A stretch of DNA of 55,217 nt from assembly GCF_002014975.1 (NCBI RefSeq), contig NZ_MUXV01000007.1, positions 1 through 55,217 on the forward strand, in the 5' to 3' direction. A program made the position numbers and the translations under genes. The DNA is from Moraxella bovis. Its GTDB lineage: Bacteria; Pseudomonadota; Gammaproteobacteria; Pseudomonadales; Moraxellaceae. This document shows, one piece after another, positions 45,798 through 55,217 of the stretch (positions within the stretch are counted from its first letter, which is position 1; each line of letters starts with the position of its first letter). The notes under the pieces were generated by a model. That model had not been told where the DNA came from. It saw only the letters and a list, made by a program, of their open reading frames with translations, and ran no database searches.

Positions 45798-46250
45798 ATG
45801 AATCAGGTAACTTATCCCACAAACAAAATACTATACACCTATGCTATCTTGAGTGGTCTGGTGGGTGGCGTAATAATTGGTTTATTTGCATTGGTGGGCG
45901 AACCAGACGGCATTAAAGTCATTCCAGCATATATTGATGCCGTGTTATTCATAGGTTTTATCGGGATATTTGTTGGGTTTATTCCTGCAACTGCCACAGG
46001 ATATTTGATTACTAAATTTAAACTTTATAAAAATTTTAGGCATTTTATCAGCATAAAACTAATAGGATTTATGATATCTGCCATATATGTATTCTTATTT
46101 ATATTTTTTACAGGAGAATTATTATTGCAAGATATTTATTATATTTTAACCTTAATGGGTTTCATGGGATTATTGGGAGCATTATCAGCGTTCATTATTG
46201 GGTGGTTTGTATTACCGAAATCTGTGATAGAAAATAAGGAAAATTTATGA
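45798..46250 (+). CDS. Small membrane protein, paralogue B
   Basis: 150 residues, about four membrane segments. It is a diverged relative of 43442-43963 (shared IPA loop and an end of the type GALSAFIIGWFVLPK). It lies 8 bases after the DUF2269 gene and overlaps the TIGR01777 gene by four bases. Function unknown. Confidence 0.68.
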   Translation: MNQVTYPTNKILYTYAILSGLVGGVIIGLFALVGEPDGIKVIPAYIDAVLFIGFIGIFVGFIPATATGYLITKFKLYKNFRHFISIKLIGFMISAIYVFLFIFFTGELLLQDIYYILTLMGFMGLLGALSAFIIGWFVLPKSVIENKENL

Positions 46251-47146
46251 ACATTTTAATTACTGGCGGTAGCGGTTTTTTGGGACGACAATTAACCCTA
46301 GTATTATTAAACTTAGGTCATCATATTATTTGGGTAAGCCAAAATCCTAATAGAATAACAATTTTGAATAATGTCAAAGTGATTGATTATAATGCCCTAA
46401 AAAATTTATCAATATCCATTGATGTCATCATCAATTTAGCAGGGGCAGGAATTGCTGATAAACGGTGGAGCAGTAAACAAAAAAGACGGCTTTTTGATAG
46501 TAGAATAAACCCCACTTTAGCGATATTAAACTTTATCACAAACAATCCCACATCATTATTGATAAGCGGGTCGGCGATTGGTTATTATGGCGTGTCGGAC
46601 AATGCGACTTTTGATGAAAATTCATCGCCCATTTGTCAAGATTTTGCCAGCGAGCTTTGTCAAACTTGGGAGAATCTTGCCCTATCCACCACTGATATTT
46701 CCGCCACAAAAGTCGCTATCATTCGCACAGGCGTGGTACTAGACCCCAAAGGTGGTATAATGACTCGTCTACTACCTGCCTTTAAAATGGGGCTTGGCGG
46801 ACGGCTTGGCGATGGCAAACAGATATTAAGTTTTATCAGTATGTCTGATTGGGTGCGTGCTGTGCTGTTTATCATTGCCAAAAATAAAAGCGATGATTTG
46901 CCCATTCACCAATTTTATAATCTGACAAGCCCCAATCCGATAACCAATGCCGACTTTACCAAAACGATTGGGCAATTATTAAATAAACCCACTTTATTTC
47001 ATTTGCCATCTTGGTTTTTAAGATTATTGCTTGGTGAAATGGCAACTTTATTGATAGATGGACAAAAAGTTTTTTCCAATCAATTACTCTCTATGGGATT
47101 TGAATTTCAAGACAAAAATATTTATTTTTTGGAGAATAAATTATGA
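46247..47146 (+). CDS. TIGR01777-family NAD(P)-dependent epimerase/oxidoreductase
   Basis: 299 residues. The Rossmann motif ITGGSGFLGRQLTLVLL is at residues ~5-20, with INLAGAGIADKRWSSKQKR, GSAIGYYGVSDNATFDE (Tyr-x-x-x region) and VRAVLFII. This family (YfcH/YfhF-like) belongs to the extended SDRs; its reaction is not established. It overlaps its neighbours by four bases on each side, so translation is coupled with paralogue B and with the second DCC gene. Confidence 0.88.
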   Translation: MNILITGGSGFLGRQLTLVLLNLGHHIIWVSQNPNRITILNNVKVIDYNALKNLSISIDVIINLAGAGIADKRWSSKQKRRLFDSRINPTLAILNFITNNPTSLLISGSAIGYYGVSDNATFDENSSPICQDFASELCQTWENLALSTTDISATKVAIIRTGVVLDPKGGIMTRLLPAFKMGLGGRLGDGKQILSFISMSDWVRAVLFIIAKNKSDDLPIHQFYNLTSPNPITNADFTKTIGQLLNKPTLFHLPSWFLRLLLGEMATLLIDGQKVFSNQLLSMGFEFQDKNIYFLENKL

Positions 47147-47571
47147 TTAAAATGTATTATGATGACACTTGCCCCATTTGTCGCACCGAAGCCTATCATA
47201 TCAAGAGCGATTATATCCACATCATTCCCATAAAAGACGGATTGTCAGAATTACAAAAGCATGTTATTGATGAATTAACCGCCATGACTTATTTATGTAT
47301 ATTAGATGATAATAATGTCATGCACACAGGCATAAAAGCAGTGCGACTTTTACACAAAACCGCCGACACAAAATTTAACAAACTACTTCTCTTGCCAATC
47401 ATCAAGCCATTAAGTGCCATTATCTATCCTTTATTTGCAAAATATCGATATAAAATTCCCAAATGGCTTATCATAAAACTGTTTGGCAATGTGCAAGACA
47501 TCAATGAATGTGATAATAGCATTTGTCAGTTACCACCAAAAGAGCGATTAAATCAACATAAAAAACCATGA
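47143..47571 (+). CDS. DCC/DUF393 thiol-disulfide oxidoreductase-like protein 2
   Basis: 142 residues. CxxC is in MYYDDTCPICRTEA (Cys 10 and 13). TAMTYLCILDDNNVMHTGIK and AVRLLHKTA match DUF393, and a C-terminal pair CDNSIC parallels CDTGNC in the first copy. It overlaps both neighbours by four bases. Unlike the first copy it has no operator of its own and is part of the longer operon. Confidence 0.85.
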   Translation: MIKMYYDDTCPICRTEAYHIKSDYIHIIPIKDGLSELQKHVIDELTAMTYLCILDDNNVMHTGIKAVRLLHKTADTKFNKLLLLPIIKPLSAIIYPLFAKYRYKIPKWLIIKLFGNVQDINECDNSICQLPPKERLNQHKKP

Positions 47572-48395
47572 ATATTTTATTATTCGGTCATACAGGATTT
47601 ATTGGCAAAAAGATTTATGATTTATTAAGCCAAAATCCCTTATATCATATCAAAACCCTATCATCAAAAACGCTTGATTTTAATTATCCAATCATACCGC
47701 CTGATTTATTTGATGATATTGATGTGGTGATTAATGCTGTTGGTGTGATGAGTGATGATACCGCCTTTATGGAAAACATTCATCATCACACGCCTGCCTG
47801 CCTTGCCACTATCGCCAAACAAAATGGCATAAAACATTGGCTCAATCTTTCAGCACTCGGGGCGGACAAGTATTCGCCCATTGCCTTTGTGGGTAGTAAG
47901 GGGCGTGGCGATAAGGCGTTATTGGCAGATGATGATTTTAGCGTAACGATCATTCGTCCGTCTTTGGTGTTTGGACAAGGCGGAGCAAGCATCAAGCTGT
48001 TTTTGAGACTTGCCAAACTACCGATTTGGGTTTTGCCAAATGGCGGTCATTTTATCATACAGCCTGTTCATATTGATGATGTGGCGTTAGGGTTTTTACA
48101 TCTTTTATCTTTTCAAAAAAATGGAATAATAAATATGGTAGGCTCGCCCATTTTATTAAAATATTATTTACAGATACTAGCCAATAATTTTTATCAAAAA
48201 CAGCCTATTTTTATCATCAATATTCCTTTATTTTTTGCTAAATTATTTTTACAAATGATTTATTTGATATACAAAAATCCGTTATTTTCTATGGATAATT
48301 TGACATTATTAGAAAATAGCCAAGTGGTTGATGAAAATGATTTTATAAAATTATTAGGGAAAAATACCCACAATTATCAGGATTTTAGGTTTTAA
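47568..48395 (+). CDS. SDR-type NAD(P)-binding protein (NmrA/COG0702-like)
   Basis: 275 residues. The N-terminal LLFGHTGFIGKKIYDLL is a Rossmann nucleotide loop; NAVGVMSDDTAFMENIH, HWLNLSALGADKYSP and FSVTIIRPSLVFGQGG follow, as in atypical SDRs. In many bacteria this protein is fused to a DoxX-like C-terminal domain; here that domain appears as a separate gene (44849-45238). It ends the operon and its last bases overlap the convergent gene at 48385. Confidence 0.83.
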   Translation: MNILLFGHTGFIGKKIYDLLSQNPLYHIKTLSSKTLDFNYPIIPPDLFDDIDVVINAVGVMSDDTAFMENIHHHTPACLATIAKQNGIKHWLNLSALGADKYSPIAFVGSKGRGDKALLADDDFSVTIIRPSLVFGQGGASIKLFLRLAKLPIWVLPNGGHFIIQPVHIDDVALGFLHLLSFQKNGIINMVGSPILLKYYLQILANNFYQKQPIFIINIPLFFAKLFLQMIYLIYKNPLFSMDNLTLLENSQVVDENDFIKLLGKNTHNYQDFRF

Positions 48396-48786
48396 TTTTA
48401 AAAATAATCCACGACAATCCTAAAACAAAAACAGACACCAATAATCCCGACATAAACATCAGCATAAAACCCTTAAAATATGGTATATAATAAAACCCTG
48501 CTATTATCGTTAAAATTTTTATCGCCGATAACGCCACCATAAATTCTATAAGAATGGTAAATTGTAATAAAATCCTACCCATTACCATATCATGTAATAT
48601 CAGAATAAATGTCGGATAATGTGCTAAGACATATTTATCTATCATCACATAAATAGGCACAAATACTAATACGCCCAATATTAAACTTAATGTCTCTACC
48701 CAATGACTAAAATAACCCCCAAAAGACCCCAAGAATAAAAATCCAACGATTGCATTGGAGCATACCAGACCTGTCATTTTAACCAA
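48385..48786 (-). CDS. Small membrane protein
   Basis: 133 residues, four membrane segments (about 8-25, 30-52, 75-100, 105-128). Sequence such as AIVGFLFLGSFGGYF followed by LILGVLVFVPIYVMI resembles the start of the neighbour at 48794-49054 (LNAILGLFLGGF, GIFFGAFFLTVV), so the two may be paralogues. Family unknown. Confidence 0.6.
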   Translation of the reverse strand: MVKMTGLVCSNAIVGFLFLGSFGGYFSHWVETLSLILGVLVFVPIYVMIDKYVLAHYPTFILILHDMVMGRILLQFTILIEFMVALSAIKILTIIAGFYYIPYFKGFMLMFMSGLLVSVFVLGLSWIIFKIKT

Positions 48787-48793
48787 ATATTAT

Positions 48794-49054
48794 TCATCTT
48801 TTATCCCCATTATTTTTTAAATAATCGCCAAATATCATTATCGCCATAATCACTGCCGTTAATATCGCCCCCACAAAGGACAATATCCCACCTGTTACCA
48901 CCGTTAAGAAAAACGCCCCAAAAAAGATACCTATATTATACGTCCATAACCTAATTTCTAAAAAACCACCAAGAAACAATCCAAGAATAGCATTTAACCA
49001 TACCAATACCGTCCATTTTGACCAAAGCTCGGTCATGTCATATTTTTGTGTCAT
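48794..49054 (-). CDS. Small membrane protein
   Basis: 86 residues from ATG 49054, chosen because AAAAGG lies 7 bases before it; an upstream ATG at 49177 has no SD. Two membrane segments at about residues 12-34 (VLVWLNAILGLFLGGF) and 38-70. It is followed by the gene at 48385-48786 after 7 bases. Function unknown. Confidence 0.6.
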   Translation of the reverse strand: MTQKYDMTELWSKWTVLVWLNAILGLFLGGFLEIRLWTYNIGIFFGAFFLTVVTGGILSFVGAILTAVIMAIMIFGDYLKNNGDKR

Positions 49055-49275
49055 AGTATGCCTTTTGTGTTGATAATTGGCATTATTATAATCACTCGCT
49101 CTTTGTATGATTGTGAAAAAATCATGGAAAATAACAAACCCTACAAAATTTTTCATGGTTTGCCAAATTTTTTTCATCTATTTTTTTACATTTATCCGCC
49201 AAAATGGGGTATAATTTTCCGCCAAATATCTAAGTAAAATTCAGATATTCTCGCCTTACGATGTAGAGTTTTGCT

Positions 49276-49338
49276 CATTCTGTCAAGCCTAGATTTGCCT
49301 TTTTGTTTTTTGGCAAATAATGAAAAGCCACCAGAATG
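49276..49338 (+). promoter_or_regulatory. Structured leader upstream of metK
   Basis: Two nested perfect 7-base stems: outer CATTCTG (49276-49282) with CAGAATG (49332-49338), inner ATTTGCC (49293-49299) with GGCAAAT (49312-49318). The ATG of metK is 35 bases downstream. It does not match any SAM riboswitch I can recognise. Apart from this, the 319 bases between 49054 and metK show nothing clear. Confidence 0.4.
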
Positions 49339-49373
49339 TCGTAAGTTTTTTTAATCTATTTAAGTGATTTTTT

Positions 49374-50540
49374 ATGAATTATCAATTATTTACATCAGAG
49401 TCCGTCTCCGAAGGACACCCTGATAAAATGGCAGATCAAATCTCAGATGCCATACTTGATGAGATTTTGACCCAAGACAAAAACGCTCGTGTGGCGTGCG
49501 AAACCCTAACCAAAACAGGGGCGGTTGTGCTTGCGGGCGAGATTACCACCACCGCCAACATTGATGTGGAAGCCATCGTCCGCCGTACGGTCAATAAAAT
49601 CGGCTACAACCATAGCGATTTGGGCTTTGACGGGTCAAGCTGTGCGGTCATCAACATGATTGGCAAGCAGTCGCCCGAGATTGCCCAAGGCGTGGACAGA
49701 AGCCACCCCGAAGAGCAAGGGGCAGGCGACCAAGGCTTGATGTTTGGCTATGCATGCGTTGAGACAGACGTACTTATGCCCGCTCCCATTGCCCTATCAC
49801 ACCGCCTTATGGAACGCCAAGCCGAACTGCGTAAAAACGGCACGCTCTCATGGCTACGCCCAGACGCTAAGGCACAGGTAAGCCTACGCTATGATGACAA
49901 TCATCGCCCACTGGCGGTAGATGCGTTGGTACTATCCACTCAGCATGACCCCGACATCAGTCAAGCCGACCTATATGAAGCGGTCATGGAAGAGATTATC
50001 AAACAAGTCATTCCTGCCGAACTGCTCCACGCAGGCACAAAATACCACATCAACCCAACAGGCAAATTCGTCATCGGCGGTCCTGTGGGGGACGCAGGTC
50101 TGACTGGGCGTAAAATCATCGTGGATACTTATGGCGGTATGGCTCGTCATGGGGGCGGTGCGTTTAGTGGCAAAGACCCGTCCAAAGTGGATAGAAGTGC
50201 CTCCTATGCAGGGCGTTATGTCGCCAAAAACATCGTGGCGGCAGGGCTTGCCGACCGCATTGAAGTGCAGGTGTCCTATGCCATTGGCGTGGCAGAGCCG
50301 ACTTCTATCTCGGTCAATACCTTTAACACAGGCAATGTGTCTAATGATGAGATTATCCGCCTTATCCGCACCCATTTTGACCTACGCCCCTATGGTATCA
50401 CTCGTATGCTGGACTTGCTACAACCCATGTACGAAATCACGGCAAGTTATGGGCATTTTGGGCGACATGGTACGGACAATGCCTTTACTTGGGAAAAAAC
50501 CGATAAAGTAGAAGCGATTAAAGCGGATACGAATTGGTGA
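49374..50540 (+). CDS. metK: S-adenosylmethionine synthetase
   Basis: 388 residues, standard. It makes SAM from methionine and ATP. Signature stretches are [20 protein letters not shown] (residues ~4-23), [13 protein letters not shown] and [20 protein letters not shown]. No other methionine or SAM-cycle gene is adjacent. Confidence 0.98.
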   Translation: MNYQLFTSESVSEGHPDKMADQISDAILDEILTQDKNARVACETLTKTGAVVLAGEITTTANIDVEAIVRRTVNKIGYNHSDLGFDGSSCAVINMIGKQSPEIAQGVDRSHPEEQGAGDQGLMFGYACVETDVLMPAPIALSHRLMERQAELRKNGTLSWLRPDAKAQVSLRYDDNHRPLAVDALVLSTQHDPDISQADLYEAVMEEIIKQVIPAELLHAGTKYHINPTGKFVIGGPVGDAGLTGRKIIVDTYGGMARHGGGAFSGKDPSKVDRSASYAGRYVAKNIVAAGLADRIEVQVSYAIGVAEPTSISVNTFNTGNVSNDEIIRLIRTHFDLRPYGITRMLDLLQPMYEITASYGHFGRHGTDNAFTWEKTDKVEAIKADTNW

Positions 50541-50558
50541 TTTGCCAAAATATATCTA

Positions 50559-50690
50559 ACAAATTTGATATTTACCGCAGGCTTTGTGGGGGCGTGTTGA
50601 ACACGCCCTTGATGATATGGCGATTTATCGGACATGCTCAGCACGTCCCTACGCCCACATAATTATAAATTTGTGGTAATTTTAAAGTTC
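50559..50690. repeat. MITE-like palindromic element, copy 2
   Basis: Starts AAATTTGATATTTACCGC and ends GGTAATTTTAAAGTTC, an imperfect inverted pair, with two internal hairpins (GGGGCGTGTTGAACACGCCC near 50589-50609 and GGACATGCTCAGCACGTCC near 50630-50648). It parallels the element at 1280-1429 in layout and edges but lacks the outer ACACCCAA repeats. Confidence 0.62.
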
Positions 50691-50699
50691 TTTATCCAC

Positions 50700-50724
50700 A
50701 AAAGCCAGTCAAAAACTGGCTTTT
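50700..50724 (+). terminator. Terminator downstream of metK
   Basis: AAAAGCCAG, loop TCAAAAA, CTGGCTTTT, followed by GTTAATTTTT. It comes after the repeat element and before the DUF3144 gene. Confidence 0.8.
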
Positions 50725-50754
50725 GTTAATTTTTATCAAGCTTATGGAAAATTT

Positions 50755-51087
50755 ATGTCAAACCTTAACGAACAAATGACCAACAACACCGCCGAATTAC
50801 CCCAAGATGCCAATGCCTTTTTTGAGCGGGCGGACAGCGTGATTACCCTTGCCAACAGCCAATTATCGCCAAACTCCCACGCAGGGCAAGTGGCAGCGTC
50901 TTTGACTTATGCCGCTGCTCGTTTTGCGGTGTCAGCAGCGAGCATTGGTTTTGTCAAGGGGTCGGATTTTGTCAAAGAAAAAGCGGACATCATCGCTTTT
51001 TATACCGAGCAATACCAAAAAATGCTTAGCGATAATATCGATGATTATGCCGAGAATTTTGAGAAATACACAGGGATTAAAAAGTAG
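50755..51087 (+). CDS. DUF3144 protein
   Basis: 110 residues, no signal or membrane segment. FFERADSVITLANSQL, SLTYAAARFAVSAASIG and the end EQYQKMLSDNIDDYAENFEKY are the DUF3144 pattern, a small helical protein common in gammaproteobacteria with no known role. It follows the metK terminator. Confidence 0.85.
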   Translation: MSNLNEQMTNNTAELPQDANAFFERADSVITLANSQLSPNSHAGQVAASLTYAAARFAVSAASIGFVKGSDFVKEKADIIAFYTEQYQKMLSDNIDDYAENFEKYTGIKK

Positions 51088-51130
51088 CGTTAATGATATT
51101 TTAAAACCAATGGTATCTTAAAAAGATTGT

Positions 51131-51157
51131 TAGGGGCGGATATAATTATTCGCCCTT
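51131..51157. repeat. Short dispersed palindrome
   Basis: TAGGGGCGGATATAATTATT, continuing CGCCCTT, has arms GGGCGxAT/ATxCGCCC. Same family as 15521 and 24122. Confidence 0.55.
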
Positions 51158-51190
51158 ATGAGAGCATTTTAAATTACCCCAGACATAACC

Positions 51191-51792
51191 ATGAGCGATA
51201 AAATTCCCCTGCCCCTAATCTTATATCCCAAAAAGCGAGTACATTGGGCATTGATTGTGTTTTATATTTTTTGGCGGTATTATTTGGTTTGGGATTTTGG
51301 GTTGCCAAAGATGAATTTTTTATCAGAATTTTATTTGGTGTTTTATTTTTGATTGCTTTGGGTTTTGCTTTTTATCAGTTTTTTAAAGTGGTCAGAGATG
51401 AGTCTTTCTTTGTTATTGATAAAGACCACCTTTCATTTTTTCACATCACACAGCAAGCAATTTATTTTAGGGACATTCAAGCCCACAACCAAGATGTTGG
51501 CATATTGGATTATCAAAGCTATCGTGATTTTAAATTTTGGTACATACAAATCCATAAAAATAATGATATACAACAAATATCTTTGAATGCCTATCGCCAC
51601 AATCATTTACATCTTGATGAAAAACAGCTATTTGACCTAATCAATCAAGCCTATCAGGGTCGAGATGTTTTAATCATTCCTGCAACAAAAATAGAGATTT
51701 TTGACAGAGTCAATGTAGGCGGTTTATTGATGATTGTCTTTATGACAAGTATGCTATTATTGGCGATTATCATGGGAATTAAACACGCATGA
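51191..51792 (+). pseudogene. Tandem membrane paralogue 1, frameshifted
   Basis: ATG 51191 encodes MSDKIPLPLILYPKKRVHWA and LIVFYI before leaving the true frame. The rest, in another frame, gives FLAVLFGLGFWVAKDEFF, FFVIDKDHLSFF and DEKQLFDLINQAYQG to a TGA at 51790-51792. One T added to the six-T run at 51267-51272 would rejoin them. The start matches paralogue 2 (MSNKVPLPIELYHSNK). The family has two N-terminal membrane helices and a PH-like beta domain, and resembles STM3941-type proteins; function unknown. The stop overlaps the next ATG (ATGA). Confidence 0.75.
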
Positions 51793-52385
51793 GCAATAAA
51801 GTCCCCCTACCGATAGAGCTTTATCATTCCAATAAATTCCTGCTATTTTCTTTGGCTTTTGGCGGTGCGATGTTTTGGCTTGGGCGGACTGTTAGTGTGA
51901 TTGCTGACGAATGGTTTATTATTGCCCTATCTATGGCACTGATGATTTTTGAGGCGTTGGTTATCTTGGCGTGTGTCATCTCGTTCATCAACTCCAAGCC
52001 CGTTTTGGTAATTGCCCGTTATCGCATTAGTGGCGGACATGAATTATTAAAAAGATTATTTAATAAAAATAACGCCATTGCTTTTAAAGACATTCGCTCG
52101 TTAGAATTGGATTATCATACTCATCAAGACGTGAAACATTGGCATACTGCTATCTTATTAAATACTGGCAAAAAATTACACCTGCCGATTAGAAGTATGA
52201 AATATGAAACAGTAATGATAAATGAAAAAGAAATCTTTCATCTTATCAATCAAGTTCATCAAGGCAACATACCGCCCACATTTGAAGATTTTGATATGGA
52301 CATTCATGACCGAATGACAACATGGGGATTGTTTATGATTGGTTTTGTGGTGCTGATATTGGTTGTTGGTCATTTGATGAAATGA
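51789..52385 (+). CDS. Tandem membrane paralogue 2 (intact)
   Basis: 198 residues. Two membrane segments (about 18-38 and 45-70), a beta-rich middle with KPVLVIARYRISGG, AIAFKDIRSLELDY and LLNTGKKLHLPI, the shared NEKEIFHLINQVHQGNI, and a third membrane segment at the end (WGLFMIGFVVLILVVG). It is the only intact member of the three. It overlaps paralogue 1 by four bases and is 10 bases from paralogue 3. Confidence 0.8.
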   Translation: MSNKVPLPIELYHSNKFLLFSLAFGGAMFWLGRTVSVIADEWFIIALSMALMIFEALVILACVISFINSKPVLVIARYRISGGHELLKRLFNKNNAIAFKDIRSLELDYHTHQDVKHWHTAILLNTGKKLHLPIRSMKYETVMINEKEIFHLINQVHQGNIPPTFEDFDMDIHDRMTTWGLFMIGFVVLILVVGHLMK

Positions 52386-52395
52386 CGGTAAAAAC

Positions 52396-52981
52396 ATGGT
52401 TAATTTTCGCTTGCCCCTATATCTATATCCTACCCAACGCTCCCTTGTGATACAGCTTTTTATTTTTGCCGTTTGTATCGGGGCGACTTATTGTTTTTGG
52501 TATGTGTTATCTGATGTTGGTAGTTGGTTTATCAATGGGGCTATTTTATTATCGGGCTTGTTTTGGTTATTTTTTCTGATTATCTTTTTAAAAAATTTAA
52601 TCACCAAAAAACCCATGCTTATCATTGATAAAGATTATATCATTGGTCGGGGTATTTTTAATGATAAACTCATAGGGTTTGACGACATTGCGGATTTATC
52701 ACTGCACATTCAAGCAAATCACCGTTTTGGATTTATGGTGTATCGCATGGATATAAGCTTAAAGACAGGCGATGATGAATTTTTGGTATTAAATACTTGC
52801 TGTTATGGACGAACACTCATCAACGAGAAAGAGATTTTTGCACTCATCAAACAAATTCCCGCCACGTTATGAGCCGTTTTATATCGGTAATGACGAACGC
52901 ATGACATCAACCGCCAAAGTGTATTGGACGGTTATGGCGATTGGGGCGGTATGGGTTGCATACAAGATATATACGCTATAA
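52396..52981 (+). pseudogene. Tandem membrane paralogue 3, frameshifted near the end
   Basis: The first frame (to a TGA at 52870-52872) gives MVNFRLPLYLYPTQRSL, two membrane segments, PMLIIDKDYIIGRGIF and NEKEIFALIKQIPATL. Removing one C from CCC near 52857-52859 continues PPRYEPFYIGNDERM and AKVYWTVMAIGAVWVAYKI to a TAA at 52979-52981, which restores the third membrane helix found in paralogue 2. The short form may still be made; it would lack that helix. Confidence 0.75.
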
Positions 52982-52982
52982 C

Positions 52983-53016
52983 AAAAATCCGCCCAACCTT
53001 GATTGAGCGGATTTTA
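52983..53016. terminator. Bidirectional terminator between paralogue 3 and guaB
   Basis: AAAATCCGC and GCGGATTTT form a 9-base stem with A and T tracts on both sides, between convergent genes. Confidence 0.8.
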
Positions 53017-53045
53017 TCATCTTGCAAATTAGCTTTGATAAGTCT

Positions 53046-54524
<1,479 letters not shown>

Positions 54525-54565
54525 TTATGGCAAAAAATGAAAAAAATACACATCAAAAAACCGAA

Positions 54566-54595
54566 AAAGGCTAAGCAGTCATCTGCCTAGCCTTT
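54566..54595 (-). terminator. Terminator-like hairpin in the guaB leader
   Basis: A 13-base stem with one mismatch (AAAGGCTAAGCAG with CTGCCTAGCCTTT, loop TCAT). On the minus strand it runs into TTTTTCGGTTTTTTG, and the guaB ATG is 50 bases further on. No minus-strand gene lies upstream within view, so it may be an attenuator of guaB or end a small RNA. The rest of the 304 bases between guaB and the next gene shows nothing clear. Confidence 0.6.
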
Positions 54596-54819
54596 GGATA
54601 TACGGTTGCTTGTTCGTTTTAGCATTGTGTATCGGTTTGTGCGTGTAAAATTAGCGGTGCATTATACGCCAGATTATCCGATTTGGCAAATGTTTTTTGT
54701 AAATTATTAGATTAATCCATATTTATCAATGGGTTATAAAATAAAGTTGAGAGCAGGACGGTTTGTGATATAAAATACCCCAATGAACATACCAATCAAT
54801 AGCTCAGCTCGGAGTGCTC

Positions 54820-55140
54820 ATGAAATACCTTATCCTACTTTGTCCATTACTACTGACCGCCTGTGCGACGCCAACAGCGACCCCTGCCGAACCCATCGCC
54901 ACCGACATCGCAGAGCCAGACTCATCCACCCTGCCAAAACTTGCCATGCCCACCAAGCACTGCACCATGGAATACATGCCTGTGTGTGCCACGCTTGAAC
55001 AAAACGGACAACAGTTTACCAAGACCTTTGGCAATCGCTGTTCGGCTCACAGTTTTATTGATGAAGGGGTAACTGTCGTAGATGTGCGTGATGGCGACTG
55101 TGACCCAAGCAAACAAGCACTGATGAGATTCGGTCGTTGA
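54820..55140 (+). CDS. Kazal-like lipoprotein
   Basis: 106 residues from ATG 54820, 5 bases after a GGAG SD. The signal ends at a lipobox (LLLTAC, Cys about 14). A Thr/Ala/Pro-rich linker follows and then a Cys pattern like Kazal domains: HCTMEYMPVCATLEQNG, TFGNRCSAHSFID and VRDGDC. Kazal domains are serine protease inhibitors; bacterial lipoproteins with this pattern are known but their targets usually are not. The 77 bases after it show nothing clear. Confidence 0.7.
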   Translation: MKYLILLCPLLLTACATPTATPAEPIATDIAEPDSSTLPKLAMPTKHCTMEYMPVCATLEQNGQQFTKTFGNRCSAHSFIDEGVTVVDVRDGDCDPSKQALMRFGR

Positions 55141-55217
55141 TAACAGAAATTTAATACAGGTTGAATGTCTCCCATCGCAAGCTCTGCCATATATGAATTT
55201 TATATAAATACGGAGAA

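Noticed and set aside
49055..49177. Upstream start for the small membrane protein at 48794
   Set aside because: No SD, and the added residues do not look like a signal or membrane part; ATG 49054 has AAAAGG at the right distance.
49276..49373. Known SAM riboswitch upstream of metK
   Set aside because: The nested stems do not show the conserved cores of SAM-I, SAM-II or SAH classes; reported only as an unidentified structured leader.

Overview
The window looks like chromosomal DNA from a member of the Moraxellaceae, most likely Moraxella. The reasons are gene order (rlmN-pilF-rodZ-ispG-hisS-yfgM-bamB; pheA-tyrA-aroA; exbB-exbD-msbA-lpxK-kdsB-holB), a monomeric-type isocitrate dehydrogenase, a stand-alone RsxB-like ferredoxin, and moderately AT-rich DNA. 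No tRNA, rRNA, CRISPR array, insertion sequence with a transposase, or prophage was recognised.

Layout. 1-9.9 kb (minus strand): translation, envelope and isoprenoid housekeeping genes in a conserved order, with two AT-rich lipoprotein genes (a solute-binding protein and a YceI-like protein) placed between ispG and hisS. 10-15.5 kb: a PfkB kinase, a histidine phosphatase, a CopZ-like metallochaperone, argC, an RsxB-like protein and a DUF2868 membrane protein. 15.5-23.2 kb: folK-folB, a decayed rarD, a VapBC-type pair with a ruined toxin, and aroA/tyrA/pheA interrupted by a WG-repeat gene, a LysE-type exporter and an AbrB-like gene. 23.3-33.3 kb: a HigBA-type pair with a frameshifted toxin, a DUF2272 lipoprotein, holB, kdsB, lpxK, msbA, exbD, exbB, an orphan parB and a PspC protein. 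33.4-41 kb: pta-ackA, a decayed tfoX, icd, a rhomboid protease and a small two-gene PIN module. 41-49 kb: an aldehyde dehydrogenase, a divergent GbsR/MarR regulator and a set of small membrane and redox genes (two DCC/DUF393 proteins, DoxX-like, DUF2269, TIGR01777, an SDR). 49-55 kb: metK, a DUF3144 protein, three tandem paralogous membrane proteins (two frameshifted), guaB and a Kazal-like lipoprotein.

The most interesting system is at 42.8-48.4 kb. The same palindrome (consensus TTTCTGT-N4-ACAGAAA) occurs three times: over the -35 box of the GbsR/MarR regulator gene, 17 bases before the first DCC gene, and 23 bases before the DUF2269 gene. This suggests one autoregulated regulon for a poorly described membrane redox module.

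A second theme is decay by small indels. rarD, vapC, higB, tfoX, two of the three paralogous membrane genes and a small basic protein gene all carry frameshifts, some with an added stop, while every recognised housekeeping gene is open. A third is local rearrangement: the lysE-type gene is bracketed by two copies of the 3' end of tyrA, and MITE-like and short palindromic repeats are scattered between genes.
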